Positions 25,059-32,953 of a DNA stretch of 64,000 nucleotides are shown here, piece by piece. The stretch covers positions 744,001 to 808,000 of the forward strand of contig NZ_SZPZ01000004.1 in NCBI RefSeq assembly GCF_005233875.1. Direction: 5' to 3'. The stretch's first letter is position 1; every line of letters starts with the position of its first letter. The stretch is from Kribbella jiaozuonensis. Lineage in GTDB: Bacteria; Actinomycetota; Actinomycetes; Propionibacteriales; Kribbellaceae. Under the pieces are notes generated by a model, which was not told the origin of the DNA, searched no databases, and saw only the letters and a list, made by a program, of their open reading frames with translations. Made by a program: the position numbers and the translations under genes.

Positions 25059-25946
25059 ATGGCGATCGCAACCACCTCGAGTACGTCGACCCGCCGCGCC
25101 CGCGGCGGACCGGTGCGCGCACACAAGCTGCTCCAGCTGAACTGGTTCGGCGGCCTGGCCGGCTGGATCTGGCTCGCGATCGTGGTGATCCCGCTGTACT
25201 GGATCGTGGTCACCAGCTTCAAGGACCAGAGCGACTACTTCACCCAGAACCCGTTCGCCCTGCCGTCCGCACCGACGTCGGAGAACTACAAACTGGTCAT
25301 CGAGTCCGACTTTCCGCGGTACTTCATCAACAGCGTGATCGTCACGATCGGCACGATCATCCCCGCAGTCGGGATCTCGTTCATGGCGGCGTACGCGATC
25401 ATCCGCGGCGCCGGCAGCAGATTCCTTGCCGGGGTCAACGGTATGTTCCTGATGGGGCTGGCGATCCCGCTGCAGGCGACGATCATCCCGGTCTACCTGC
25501 TGATCATCAAGATGCACCTGTACGACAGCCTGCTGGCACTGATCCTGCCGTCGGTCGCGTTCTCGATCCCGCTGTCGGTGCTGGTGCTGTCGAACTTCAT
25601 CCGCGACGTACCCAAGGAACTGTTCGAGTCGATGCGGGTGGACGGCGCGACCGAGTGGGGCATGCTCCGCACACTCGCGTTCCCGCTGACCCGGCCGGCG
25701 CTGGTGACCGTCAGCATCTACAACGGCCTGGCCGTCTGGAACGGGTTCCTGCTGCCGCTGATCCTGACCCAGAGCCCGGACAAGCGCACGCTGCCGCTGG
25801 CGCTGTGGACCTTCCAGGGCCAGTACAGCGTGAACGTCCCGGCGGTCCTCGCGTCCGTCGTCCTCACCACGCTGCCAATCGTCATCCTGTACGCCGTCAG
25901 CCGCCGCCAACTGCTCAGCGGCCTCACCGCGGGCTTCAGCCGCTAG
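25059..25946 (+). CDS. Sugar ABC transporter permease (MalG type)
   Basis: A 295-aa permease with six helices. The EAA loop is ESMRVDGATEWGMLRTLAFP, and the motif WNGFLLPLILTQSPDKRTLPLAL is characteristic of the MalG-type partner. AGGAAGG ends about 9 bases before the ATG. It completes the importer; the gene ends tail to tail with DoxX, the two stops overlapping by three bases. Confidence 0.93.
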   Translation: MAIATTSSTSTRRARGGPVRAHKLLQLNWFGGLAGWIWLAIVVIPLYWIVVTSFKDQSDYFTQNPFALPSAPTSENYKLVIESDFPRYFINSVIVTIGTIIPAVGISFMAAYAIIRGAGSRFLAGVNGMFLMGLAIPLQATIIPVYLLIIKMHLYDSLLALILPSVAFSIPLSVLVLSNFIRDVPKELFESMRVDGATEWGMLRTLAFPLTRPALVTVSIYNGLAVWNGFLLPLILTQSPDKRTLPLALWTFQGQYSVNVPAVLASVVLTTLPIVILYAVSRRQLLSGLTAGFSR

Positions 25947-26299
25947 AGACGTCTACTCCCGGGCCTGATCGCCCACGACGCGAGCGCCAGCACGGCGAAC
26001 GCCGCCGGGGCGATCATCCCGGAGTACACGTGCTCGGCCGCATTCGAAGCGGCGGCGCCTGTCATGTTGATCAGAACTCCGGCGTACGCCCACTCCTTCA
26101 GCCGCGGCAGGCGAGGTGCCAGCAGGACGACCGCCGCCGCCAGCTTGGCGAGACCGAGGATCGTCGCGAGATAACTCGGATATCCCAGGTCGATCATCAT
26201 CGGGTAGAACGGCGGCAGCCGGAACAGATCCATCGCGCCGCCGACGGCACACTCCCCCACGACGACTGTGGTCACTGCCCAGTACGTCCCGGTCCTCAT
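25943..26299 (-). CDS. DoxX-like membrane protein
   Basis: A 118-aa protein with four predicted helices of the DoxX/DUF4267-like family (GLAKLAAAVVLLAPRLPRLKEWAYAG is characteristic). ATG 26299 is preferred over a GTG three codons upstream because AAGG then has 8-base spacing. It is divergent from a TetR gene, with paired repeats in the 75-base gap, so it is probably repressed by that TetR. The function of the family is poorly defined. Confidence 0.82.
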   Translation of the reverse strand: MRTGTYWAVTTVVVGECAVGGAMDLFRLPPFYPMMIDLGYPSYLATILGLAKLAAAVVLLAPRLPRLKEWAYAGVLINMTGAAASNAAEHVYSGMIAPAAFAVLALASWAIRPGSRRL

Positions 26300-26313
26300 C
26301 GGGATCACCTTCT

Positions 26314-26362
26314 ATCGAAACGGTACCGTACTCTTACGCTAACGGTACGATAGCGTTTCGAT
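26314..26362. promoter_or_regulatory. Operator region between DoxX and TetR
   Basis: A 9-bp inverted repeat ATCGAAACG (26314-26322) / CGTTTCGAT (26354-26362) encloses a direct repeat AACGGTAC at 26319-26326 and 26341-26348, spaced 22 bp (two helical turns). ACGGTACCGT at 26320-26329 is a perfect palindrome. This is a good candidate for the binding site of the adjacent TetR. Confidence 0.55.
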
Positions 26363-26374
26363 GGAGGTGGATCA

Positions 26375-26929
26375 ATGGTCTCGCGTGGTGACGGTGCCCG
26401 GCAGCGGATGCTCACGGCTGCGCTCGGCGTGCTCGACGAGTCGGGGTTGGCCGGCTTCACGATGGAGGCGGTCGCGCGGCGGGCCGGCGCGAGCAAGGCG
26501 ACGCTGTACCGGCGCTGGCCGACCACCGGGGCGCTGTTGGTCGACGCGATGGACACCACCTTCCGCCCGTTGCCGACGCCGGACACGGGGTCGGTGGTTT
26601 CCGATGCCACGGAGATCCTCACCGCGTTCGTGACGCTGCTCGAGCGTACGCCGTTCCCCCGCCTGCTGGCCGCGTTCATCGACGCCGCCGAGCGCGATCC
26701 CGCGCTGTCGAAACTGCACACCGATCTCACCAGCCGCCGCCGCGAGCCGATGCTCGTCGTCCTGGCCCGCGGTCGCGAGCGCGGGGAAATCGGCCCGGAC
26801 ACCGATCCCGAGCTGACCACGGACCTGCTCACCAGTCCGTTCTTCTACCGGCACTTCGTTGCCCACCGCCCCATTCCGCGCGGAATGGTCGCCGAGGTCG
26901 TCGAACGGGTGCTGTCGCCGAAGACCTGA
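26375..26929 (+). CDS. TetR/AcrR family transcriptional regulator
   Basis: A 184-aa regulator with an N-terminal helix-turn-helix (LAGFTMEAVARRAGASKATLYRRW, residues 26-49) and a TetR_C-like ligand domain. GGAGGTGG at 26363-26370 precedes the ATG. It is divergent from DoxX across the operator region, so it probably represses DoxX and itself. Its last 85 bases overlap the convergent apbE gene, an unusually long convergent overlap. Confidence 0.92.
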   Translation: MVSRGDGARQRMLTAALGVLDESGLAGFTMEAVARRAGASKATLYRRWPTTGALLVDAMDTTFRPLPTPDTGSVVSDATEILTAFVTLLERTPFPRLLAAFIDAAERDPALSKLHTDLTSRRREPMLVVLARGRERGEIGPDTDPELTTDLLTSPFFYRHFVAHRPIPRGMVAEVVERVLSPKT

Positions 26930-27636
26930 CGGGTCCCGTCGGCCAGGACGACCAGACCGGTGCGGGACCGCATCCACTCGAGACCATCCGCGCCGAGAGC
27001 GAAGGCCGCGGTCGCGTCGATATCGGCCTGGGTCAGCGACTGATGGACCACGGTCACCGACGCGAGCAGGGCCGGCGTCGTACCGGTGCGAGCGTCGGTG
27101 ATGTGGTCGCCGCGCCGGTGCAGCCCGGAGGTAGCGATCGCGCCGTTCCGGATCGGCACCATGGCGACCACCTTCTCCGGCGCATGGGGGTCCTCGATCC
27201 CGATCCGCCAGCCGATCGAGTGCGGACCGCTCCGGCAGGTCAGGTCGCCGCCGGCCGAGAGGCAGTAGTCCGTGCCAGGCAGTCTGTCGAAGGCGTGTGC
27301 GGCCCGCTCGACGGCCCAACCCTTCACCACACCGCTCGGGTCCAGCACCCCGTTACGTCGTACGTCGAACGCGCCGCCGGTCTCGACCCGGGCCTGTTCG
27401 CCGAGCGCGAGGACCTCGGCGACCTCCGGCGGACAGTCCGCAACCGCCAGCTCGCCGCGGTTGAGGCGGGAGACGTAAGAATCGGGCCGGTAGGTGCTGA
27501 AGATCCGGTCGGCATCCCGCAGTACGTCGAGGGCGTTCGCCCACGCCTCGGTCGCACGGTCGTCGCCCGCGTGCCGCCCGCGCAGCGCCAGGCTGATGGG
27601 CATCCCCATCACGTGCTCGACGTACCGCGTGGTCAT
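26845..27636 (-). CDS. apbE: FAD:protein FMN transferase
   Basis: A 263-aa ApbE-family enzyme, which splits FAD and attaches FMN through a phosphodiester to a Thr or Ser of a target protein. Visible are the N-terminal core (VMGMPISLALRG, ADRIFSTYRPDSYVSRLNRGEL), GVLDPSGVVKGWAVERAA, CLSAGGDLTCRSG, and ATSGLHRRGDHITDARTGT near the metal site. No signal peptide or lipobox is present at MTTRYVEHVMG, so it appears cytoplasmic. The start overlaps the stop of the FMN-binding gene by 4 bases. Its acceptor is almost certainly that neighbour, which has the matching SGAT motif. Confidence 0.92.
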   Translation of the reverse strand: MTTRYVEHVMGMPISLALRGRHAGDDRATEAWANALDVLRDADRIFSTYRPDSYVSRLNRGELAVADCPPEVAEVLALGEQARVETGGAFDVRRNGVLDPSGVVKGWAVERAAHAFDRLPGTDYCLSAGGDLTCRSGPHSIGWRIGIEDPHAPEKVVAMVPIRNGAIATSGLHRRGDHITDARTGTTPALLASVTVVHQSLTQADIDATAAFALGADGLEWMRSRTGLVVLADGTRQVFGDSTRSTTSATIPRGMGRWATKCR

Positions 27637-28097
27637 TTGACCTGGTCCAGAACGCTTTGCAGGGAACGGATGTAGCCGTCGCTGGTCACGGTCGCCCCGC
27701 TGACCATGTCGATATCGGCACTCTGCGCCTGCACGGTCTCGTTGATCAGGATCGGCAGCGCGTACTGGTTGATCTCGGCGTCGCGGCGGTTCCCGTTCGG
27801 GTACTGCGGAACGCTGACGGCCGTGATCTTGCCGCTCTGCACGGTGAGCTGTACCTGGACCGGACCCCATTGCGTCTGCGCGACGTCACCCGTGACTGTC
27901 GACGAACCGGGCGCCGACGAGGGCACAGATGAAGGCACAGATGAGGGCGCCGTCGACGGAGCGGACGTACCAGGTCCGGTTTCGTTGCCGCTGGCAAGCG
28001 GTGTGGCAGCCTCCGGACCGGAGGTCGACGTGCGGTAGCCGAACAGCAGGACGACGGCCGAGACCGTACCGAGGAACCAGAGCACGATGCGTTTCAC
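27633..28097 (-). CDS. FMN-binding domain protein, membrane-anchored flavin acceptor
   Basis: A 154-aa protein. A single N-terminal membrane helix (residues 3-20) is followed by a Ser/Pro/Gly-rich linker, then an FMN_bind domain (WGPVQVQLTVQSGKITAVSV). The flavinylation motif is DMVSGATVTS, with D130 and T136 the predicted acceptor in SGAT (133-136). The linker contains the repeated SSVP unit encoded by a 12-bp tandem repeat. The domain would face outside and relay electrons from the ferric-reductase-like partner. It starts with GTG 4 bases after the reductase gene and overlaps apbE by 4. Confidence 0.9.
   Translation of the reverse strand: MKRIVLWFLGTVSAVVLLFGYRTSTSGPEAATPLASGNETGPGTSAPSTAPSSVPSSVPSSAPGSSTVTGDVAQTQWGPVQVQLTVQSGKITAVSVPQYPNGNRRDAEINQYALPILINETVQAQSADIDMVSGATVTSDGYIRSLQSVLDQVK
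27919..27942. repeat. 12-bp tandem repeat in the linker of the FMN-binding protein
   Basis: GAGGGCACAGAT (27919-27930) is followed by GAAGGCACAGAT (27931-27942) and a diverged third unit. It encodes the SSVP repeats of the linker on the minus strand, so linker length could vary by slippage. Confidence 0.7.
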
Positions 28098-28101
28098 GAG
28101 A

Positions 28102-29469
28102 TCACCACTTGAACGTTTCCAGATGGAGCCGCTCGGCCGGGAGACCGGCGGCGTCGAGGGTCTGCTTCACCAGCTGCGTCCACGCGTCCGGTCCGCACAG
28201 GTAGACATCGCGTTCGGCGATGTCCGGGATCCAGTGCCGAAGCGCTTGCAGGTCGTCGAGCTCGCCCGGCCCCGGGCCGAACCACGAGCCGGGGCCGCGC
28301 CGATGACCTGGCAGCGACAGCAGGGACAGTCCGCGATCGCGATGGAGCGCCTGCAGTTCGTTCCTGAAGAGCTGATGATCGGTGTACCGCTGGATCAGGA
28401 CCGCGTCGCCCGGCGCGTAGTCGAGTCCTTCGGCCAACGCACGCAGCGGGGTGATGCCGACCCCGGCGCCGATGAGCGCGATCCGCCGTGTGGTCCGGGC
28501 CCGCGCGCTCAACCGTCCGTACGGTCCTTCGACCAGAACGCGCGTACCCGGACGTACGCCGCCGAGCGCCGCGCTTCCGTCGCCGGCTTCCTGGACTGTG
28601 ATCCGCAGACTGCGGCCGTCCGGCGCGGCCGACAACGAGTACGGGTTGGCCCGGGTCCAGCCTGGCCGGCCGAGGAACCGCCAGGAGAAGAACTGACCGG
28701 CTTCGGTCTGCAGCCGATCCAGCCGCCGTCCCTCGACGTACACCGAGACGATGCGATCGGTCTCGCGGACGACGGCCGTCACTCGCAGCCGGTGCCGGGC
28801 ATTTCGCCAGACCGGCATCCCGATCCGGAACACCAGGATCGCCGCGGCTGTCAGAGCCCAGGCGGTCCACCAGAAGACGGTCCGGCTGGTCGACGCGAGG
28901 AAGTCCTGACCGGTCCAGAGCTGGTGCGGCAGCGCGAGTCCGACGCCGAGGTATGCGTACAGGTGCAGGAGATGCCACGACTCGTACCGGATCCGTCGCC
29001 GCGCAGCCTTGATGCTCGTCACCACGGTCAGACACAGGCAGACCGTGCCGGCCACCGCGAGCAACATGCCCGGGTAGTCGACCGTCAGGTCCCACAGCGT
29101 CGCGGGCGTGCGGCCCAGCTCCCCCGCCGCGTATCCCCAGGTGATGGTGACGAGATGCGCCAGCATCAGGTTGAACGACGTGAACCCGGTCAGGCGGTGG
29201 ATCCGCGCGAGCCGATCCTGCCCGTACGCCGCTTCCAGCAGCGGCACCCGAGCCATCAGCAGGACCTGAGCGAGCAGCAGGACAGCGGCGAGCAACCCGG
29301 TGAGCCGGCCGAGTGACGTGAGGCCGGTCGCCCAGCCGCCGAGCTCCTGGACGCCGCCGTCCGCCACCCACCAGTACGTGACCAGCAGCAGGCTCAGCCA
29401 CAGGACCACGAACGCGCAGGTGCGCACCGTGTCGTCGGCGTGAGCCCGCCGGCCCGGCGCTTCGACCAT
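28102..29469 (-). CDS. Ferric-reductase-like transmembrane flavocytochrome
   Basis: A 455-aa membrane reductase. The N-terminal half has about six helices with haem-ligand His pairs in RLARIHRLTGFTSFNLMLAH and ESWHLLHLYAYLG. The C-terminal half is a ferredoxin-reductase-type unit: FAD motif RANPYSLSAAP, NAD(P) motif LIGAGVGITPLRAL and CGPDAWTQLVKQTL. It would take electrons from cytoplasmic NAD(P)H through FAD and two haems to the outer face. ATG 29469 is chosen because GAGGAG lies 5 bases before it; the frame is open for 18 more codons. It is the first gene of the reductase-FMN_bind-ApbE operon. The terminal acceptor outside is unknown. Confidence 0.88.
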   Translation of the reverse strand: MVEAPGRRAHADDTVRTCAFVVLWLSLLLVTYWWVADGGVQELGGWATGLTSLGRLTGLLAAVLLLAQVLLMARVPLLEAAYGQDRLARIHRLTGFTSFNLMLAHLVTITWGYAAGELGRTPATLWDLTVDYPGMLLAVAGTVCLCLTVVTSIKAARRRIRYESWHLLHLYAYLGVGLALPHQLWTGQDFLASTSRTVFWWTAWALTAAAILVFRIGMPVWRNARHRLRVTAVVRETDRIVSVYVEGRRLDRLQTEAGQFFSWRFLGRPGWTRANPYSLSAAPDGRSLRITVQEAGDGSAALGGVRPGTRVLVEGPYGRLSARARTTRRIALIGAGVGITPLRALAEGLDYAPGDAVLIQRYTDHQLFRNELQALHRDRGLSLLSLPGHRRGPGSWFGPGPGELDDLQALRHWIPDIAERDVYLCGPDAWTQLVKQTLDAAGLPAERLHLETFKW

Positions 29470-29581
29470 GGCGACTCCTCGGGGATGACTGCATCCCAGT
29501 GTCGGGTCGCCTGCTGAGCGCATCCTTCGGCTTGGCTGTGAGCCCGCTGTGAAGCGGCCGTTTCAGGAAAGCCGTTCACTG

Positions 29582-29610
29582 TTGCCCGCGGCCAAGGAAA
29601 TGGCTATTGT
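29582..29610 (+). promoter_or_regulatory. Putative helR promoter
   Basis: TTGCCC (29582-29587), a 17-base spacer and TATTGT (29605-29610). The start point would be near 29617, giving a leader of about 90 bases that contains two overlapping hairpins before the GTG at 29708. Confidence 0.4.
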
Positions 29611-29627
29611 TGGGTGTTTGTACGGGC

Positions 29628-29676
29628 AATAAAAAAGACGCCCTTTCGGGGCATCTGTTTATAGATTAGCAGATGC
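29628..29676. promoter_or_regulatory. Mutually exclusive hairpins ahead of helR, with a minus-strand T-run
   Basis: Hairpin A pairs 29637-29643 with 29649-29655 (one mismatch); hairpin B pairs GCATCTG (29651-29657) with CAGATGC (29670-29676). They share 29651-29655, so only one can form at a time. On the minus strand hairpin A is followed by TTTTTTATT, a good intrinsic terminator, with B as an upstream antiterminator. On the plus strand both lie in the helR leader. The stretch is AT-rich against its surroundings. Confidence 0.55.
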
Positions 29677-29707
29677 GATCGGGGGTTCGCAAGAGCATGG
29701 GGGCAGC

Positions 29708-31990
29708 GTGACGGATCAGCTACTCGCGGACGAGATCACCGCAGAACAAGGAGAAGTGGACCGGATGTACGACCGGCTGGACATCCTGCGCGAACGAGCC
29801 AAGAGCGAACTCGACCGGGTACAGCTCGAGGAAACCACCGGCACCGACCAGTCCTACACCGAACGCGAATCGTTCACCGACCTGTTTTCCGGGCGATTCT
29901 CGCAGTTGTCGTCGGTCGAACGCGGATTGTGTTTCGGCCGGATCGACGAAACCGCCGGAGAACAGTTCCACATCGGCCGGATCGGATTGTTCGACGACGA
30001 CTACGAACCGATCCTGGTCGACTGGCGGACGCCGGTCGCGCAGGTGTTCTACAGCGCCACCGCAGCCGAGCCGCTCGGCGTCAAGCGCCGCCGGCACATC
30101 CGGTTGCGCGGCCGGACCGTCGTCGGAGTCGACGACGACCTGCTCGATCTCGAGGCGCTCGGCGACGGCGAACGCAGTACGTTGATCGGCGAGGCCGCGC
30201 TGCTCTCGTCGCTGACCGCGAGCCGCACCGGCCGGATGAACGAGATCGTCGCGACGATCCAGTCCGAGCAGGACCGGATCATCCGGGCCAGCCTGCCCGG
30301 CGTCCTCGTCGTACAGGGCGGCCCGGGGACCGGGAAGACCGTGGTCGCGCTGCACCGCGCGGCGTACCTGCTCTACACGCATCGCGAGCAGCTCGGGCGC
30401 AGCGGCGTACTCGTGGTCGGGCCGAACAGCACGTTCCTGCGCTACATCGACCAGGTGCTCCCGTCGCTCGGCGAGACCGACGTCGTGCTCGCCACGATCA
30501 GCGAGCTGTACCCAGGTGTCTCGGCGACCGCGCCGGAGTCGGCCGAGGCCGCCCGGATCAAGGGCGACCTGGCGATGGCCGACGTACTCGCGGAGGCGAT
30601 CAGCCGGTTCCGCGTCGTACCGACCGCGCCGATCAAGCTGAAGGTCGACCAGCACGAGCTGGTGCTGCGCCCGAGCGCGATCCGCAAGGCGCAGCAGAGC
30701 GCGCTCACGGCGCGGGAGCAGCACAACCGGGCCCGCCCGCTCTTCGTACGACGGATCCTGAAGACGCTGACGAACCAGATCGTCGAACGGATCGGACGCC
30801 AGTACGTCGGAGCCGTCGACATCGAGGACATCGAGAAGGAGCTGTCCGAGGACGACCGCGTCCTGGAGCTGCTCGACCGTCTCTGGCCGGAGCTCACGCC
30901 GCAGCTCCTCATCTCGGTGCTGTTCTCGTCGGCGGACCGATTGGCCGCCGCCGCACCACAGCTCACCGACGACGAGCGCACCGCCGTACTGCGGCCTGCG
31001 ACGGCCGACTGGGCTCCGTCCGATGTCGCGCTGCTCGACGAGGCCGCCGAGCTGCTCGGGGAAACCAGCGGAGTCGTTGCCGGACGCAACCGCCAGGCCG
31101 CCGAGGAGGCCGCTGCGGTCGAGGCCAACCGTGAGTACGCACACGGCGTGATCGACATCGGGCTGACCGCCGAGCGGATCGAGATCATGCCCTGGGAGAT
31201 CGAGCAGTTCAAGGACCTGATCGCGCAACGCACGCGCCTGATCGAGAACCCCTTCACCCTGGCCGAGCGCGCGGCGTCGGACCGCACGTGGGTCTTCGGC
31301 CACGTCATCGTCGACGAGGCGCAGGAACTGTCCGCGATGGACTGGCGCATGCTGATGCGCCGCTGCCCACGCCGCTCGATGACTCTCGTCGGCGACATCG
31401 CCCAAACCGGCTCGGCCGCCGGCGTCCGTTCCTGGTCCGACCTCCTGGACCGCTACGCCCCACGTCGCTGGCGCACCGCCGAGCTAACAGTCAACTACCG
31501 CACCCCCGCGGAGATCATGGCGGTCGCCGCCAACATCCTCACCACCATCGACCCAACCCTCACCCCACCAACCTCAGTCCGCCGCACCGGCACCGAGCCG
31601 ACGATCTGCAGCGTCCCCACCGACGAACTCACCGACGCGCTGGCGGCCGCGATCAAGACCTCGCGCGAAGCAATCGACGACGGTCATCTAGCGGTCATCG
31701 TCCCAACCTCCCGCTACGACCAGTTCGCTCGCGCCATCCCCGACATCGCCCACACCCACGACCCGTCTGTCCTGGATGCAGACGTCGCCCTCCTCGACGT
31801 AGCCCAATCAAAGGGCCTCGAGTTCGACGCTGTCATCATCGCCGACCCAACCACGATCGTCGCCGAGTCCTCCCGCGGCCTTTCTGATCTCTACGTAGCC
31901 ACCACCAGAGCCACCAAACACCTCACCATCCTCGGAGACCTCCCGGACGTCTTGTTTTCAAGGGATTACGACCAGTCGGCTACCACGTGA
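29708..31990 (+). CDS. helR: HelD/HelR-type RNA polymerase-associated helicase
   Basis: A 760-aa superfamily 1 ATPase of the actinobacterial HelD class. These proteins bind RNA polymerase, release it from stalled or rifamycin-bound complexes, and in some species give rifamycin tolerance. The N-terminal coiled coil (residues 8-45) matches the secondary-channel arm. Walker A is GGPGTGKT (204-211), Walker B is VIVDEAQE, and further helicase motifs are GDIAQTGS, LTVNYRTP, VAQSKGLEFDAV and YVATTRATKHL. The GTG start has only a weak G-rich site (GGGGGCAGC) before it. The 3' end overlaps the frameshifted oxidoreductase by 33 bases. No other rifamycin gene is adjacent. Confidence 0.9.
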   Translation: MTDQLLADEITAEQGEVDRMYDRLDILRERAKSELDRVQLEETTGTDQSYTERESFTDLFSGRFSQLSSVERGLCFGRIDETAGEQFHIGRIGLFDDDYEPILVDWRTPVAQVFYSATAAEPLGVKRRRHIRLRGRTVVGVDDDLLDLEALGDGERSTLIGEAALLSSLTASRTGRMNEIVATIQSEQDRIIRASLPGVLVVQGGPGTGKTVVALHRAAYLLYTHREQLGRSGVLVVGPNSTFLRYIDQVLPSLGETDVVLATISELYPGVSATAPESAEAARIKGDLAMADVLAEAISRFRVVPTAPIKLKVDQHELVLRPSAIRKAQQSALTAREQHNRARPLFVRRILKTLTNQIVERIGRQYVGAVDIEDIEKELSEDDRVLELLDRLWPELTPQLLISVLFSSADRLAAAAPQLTDDERTAVLRPATADWAPSDVALLDEAAELLGETSGVVAGRNRQAAEEAAAVEANREYAHGVIDIGLTAERIEIMPWEIEQFKDLIAQRTRLIENPFTLAERAASDRTWVFGHVIVDEAQELSAMDWRMLMRRCPRRSMTLVGDIAQTGSAAGVRSWSDLLDRYAPRRWRTAELTVNYRTPAEIMAVAANILTTIDPTLTPPTSVRRTGTEPTICSVPTDELTDALAAAIKTSREAIDDGHLAVIVPTSRYDQFARAIPDIAHTHDPSVLDADVALLDVAQSKGLEFDAVIIADPTTIVAESSRGLSDLYVATTRATKHLTILGDLPDVLFSRDYDQSATT

Positions 31991-32897
31991 GCTGGTGCGC
32001 TGCCAGGCTGACTCGATCTCGCTCAGCGGCACGCGATCGATCCTGAAGGTGAGGTCGCCGGCGCGGGTCCAATCGACGACTTGTTGATAGGACTCACCCA
32101 TTGCCTCCGGCGTCAGGTTGCGGGCGGCGCCGTACAGCTCGACGCCGGAGGTGCGGAGGGCTGATGCGGGTACGGCGAGGTCGGGGCCGGCGACGTCGCC
32201 GATCTGGACGATGCGGGGTCGGGGTGGTGAAGGCGAACGTGTCCGGGGTGAGGGCGCGGAGCAGGACCTCGGTCGGGCGGCCCCAGAGGAAGTCGAGGAC
32301 CACGTCGTACCCGCCGGCGTCGGCGTACGCCTGCTGCAGCTCGTCGTCGGCTGTATTGATGACAGCATCGGCGTCGAGCTCGGCGAGTTGGGTGTCGTCG
32401 CGGCCGGTTGCCACGATGCGTCCCGCGCCGAGCAGGCGTGCGACCTGGACGGCCAACCGCCCGGCGACACCCGTTGCGCCTTGGACCAGGACTGTCTCGC
32501 CCGGCTGCAGGCCGGCCGCGGTCTTCATCGTCAGCGCGGTGATCGCAGACGCCATCACGGTCGCGACGGCCGGATCGATCCCGTCGGGAATCGGTGCGTA
32601 CGCCCCCTCCGGTACGACGGTCTTCTCCGCGAGCGCGCCGTACGGCGAACGCACGTTGCCGAAACCGACCACCGTCCCGTCCGGCAACCGGCCGATCCCG
32701 TCGAAGACCGGGATCATCGGCAGCTCCCCGAGATACTTCCCGCTCGCATAATGCTTGCCGGCGGCAACCGCCTTGTCGACGTTCTCGACCGCGGCCGCGA
32801 GCACCTCGATCACCACCTCACCCTCGGCCGGCACCGGGTCGGGGAACTCCTCGTACCGCGGGACACCGCCCACTTCGTGCAGCACAGCAGCCTTCAT
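31958..32897 (-). pseudogene. Quinone oxidoreductase / zinc-type alcohol dehydrogenase, frameshifted
   Basis: The ATG at 32897 opens a normal medium-chain reductase: MKAAVLHEVGGVPRYEEFPD, then the Rossmann motif VLVQGATGVAGRLAVQVARLLGA and FTTP. After about 220 residues the frame turns into Arg/Pro-rich nonsense. The family sequence resumes in the next frame with PRIVQIGDVAGPDLAVPASAL and runs to RGSRLVVIP at 31958. The switch lies at about 32215-32229, within two runs of four G on the plus strand; dropping one base would restore a protein of about 312 aa. It could be a real frameshift, a programmed +1 shift, or a sequencing error. It is divergent from a TetR with two operators between, so it was probably a regulated, functional gene. 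Confidence 0.8.
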
Positions 32898-32908
32898 GAC
32901 ACACCCCT

Positions 32909-32945
32909 CTCTAACACCGTTAGAGTCACTCTAACACTGTTAGAC
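32909..32945. promoter_or_regulatory. Two tandem TetR operators
   Basis: CTCTAAC-ACC-GTTAGAG (32909-32925) is a perfect palindrome, and CTCTAAC-ACT-GTTAGAC (32929-32945) repeats it with one change, 20 bp further on. They fill the divergent gap between the oxidoreductase and the TetR gene, so binding would repress both. Confidence 0.75.
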
Positions 32946-32953
32946 TCCAGCCC

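Noticed and set aside
29582..29708. Rifamycin-associated element upstream of helR
   Set aside because: I could not find a palindrome that fits the element with confidence. The inverted repeats seen are better described as competing hairpins.
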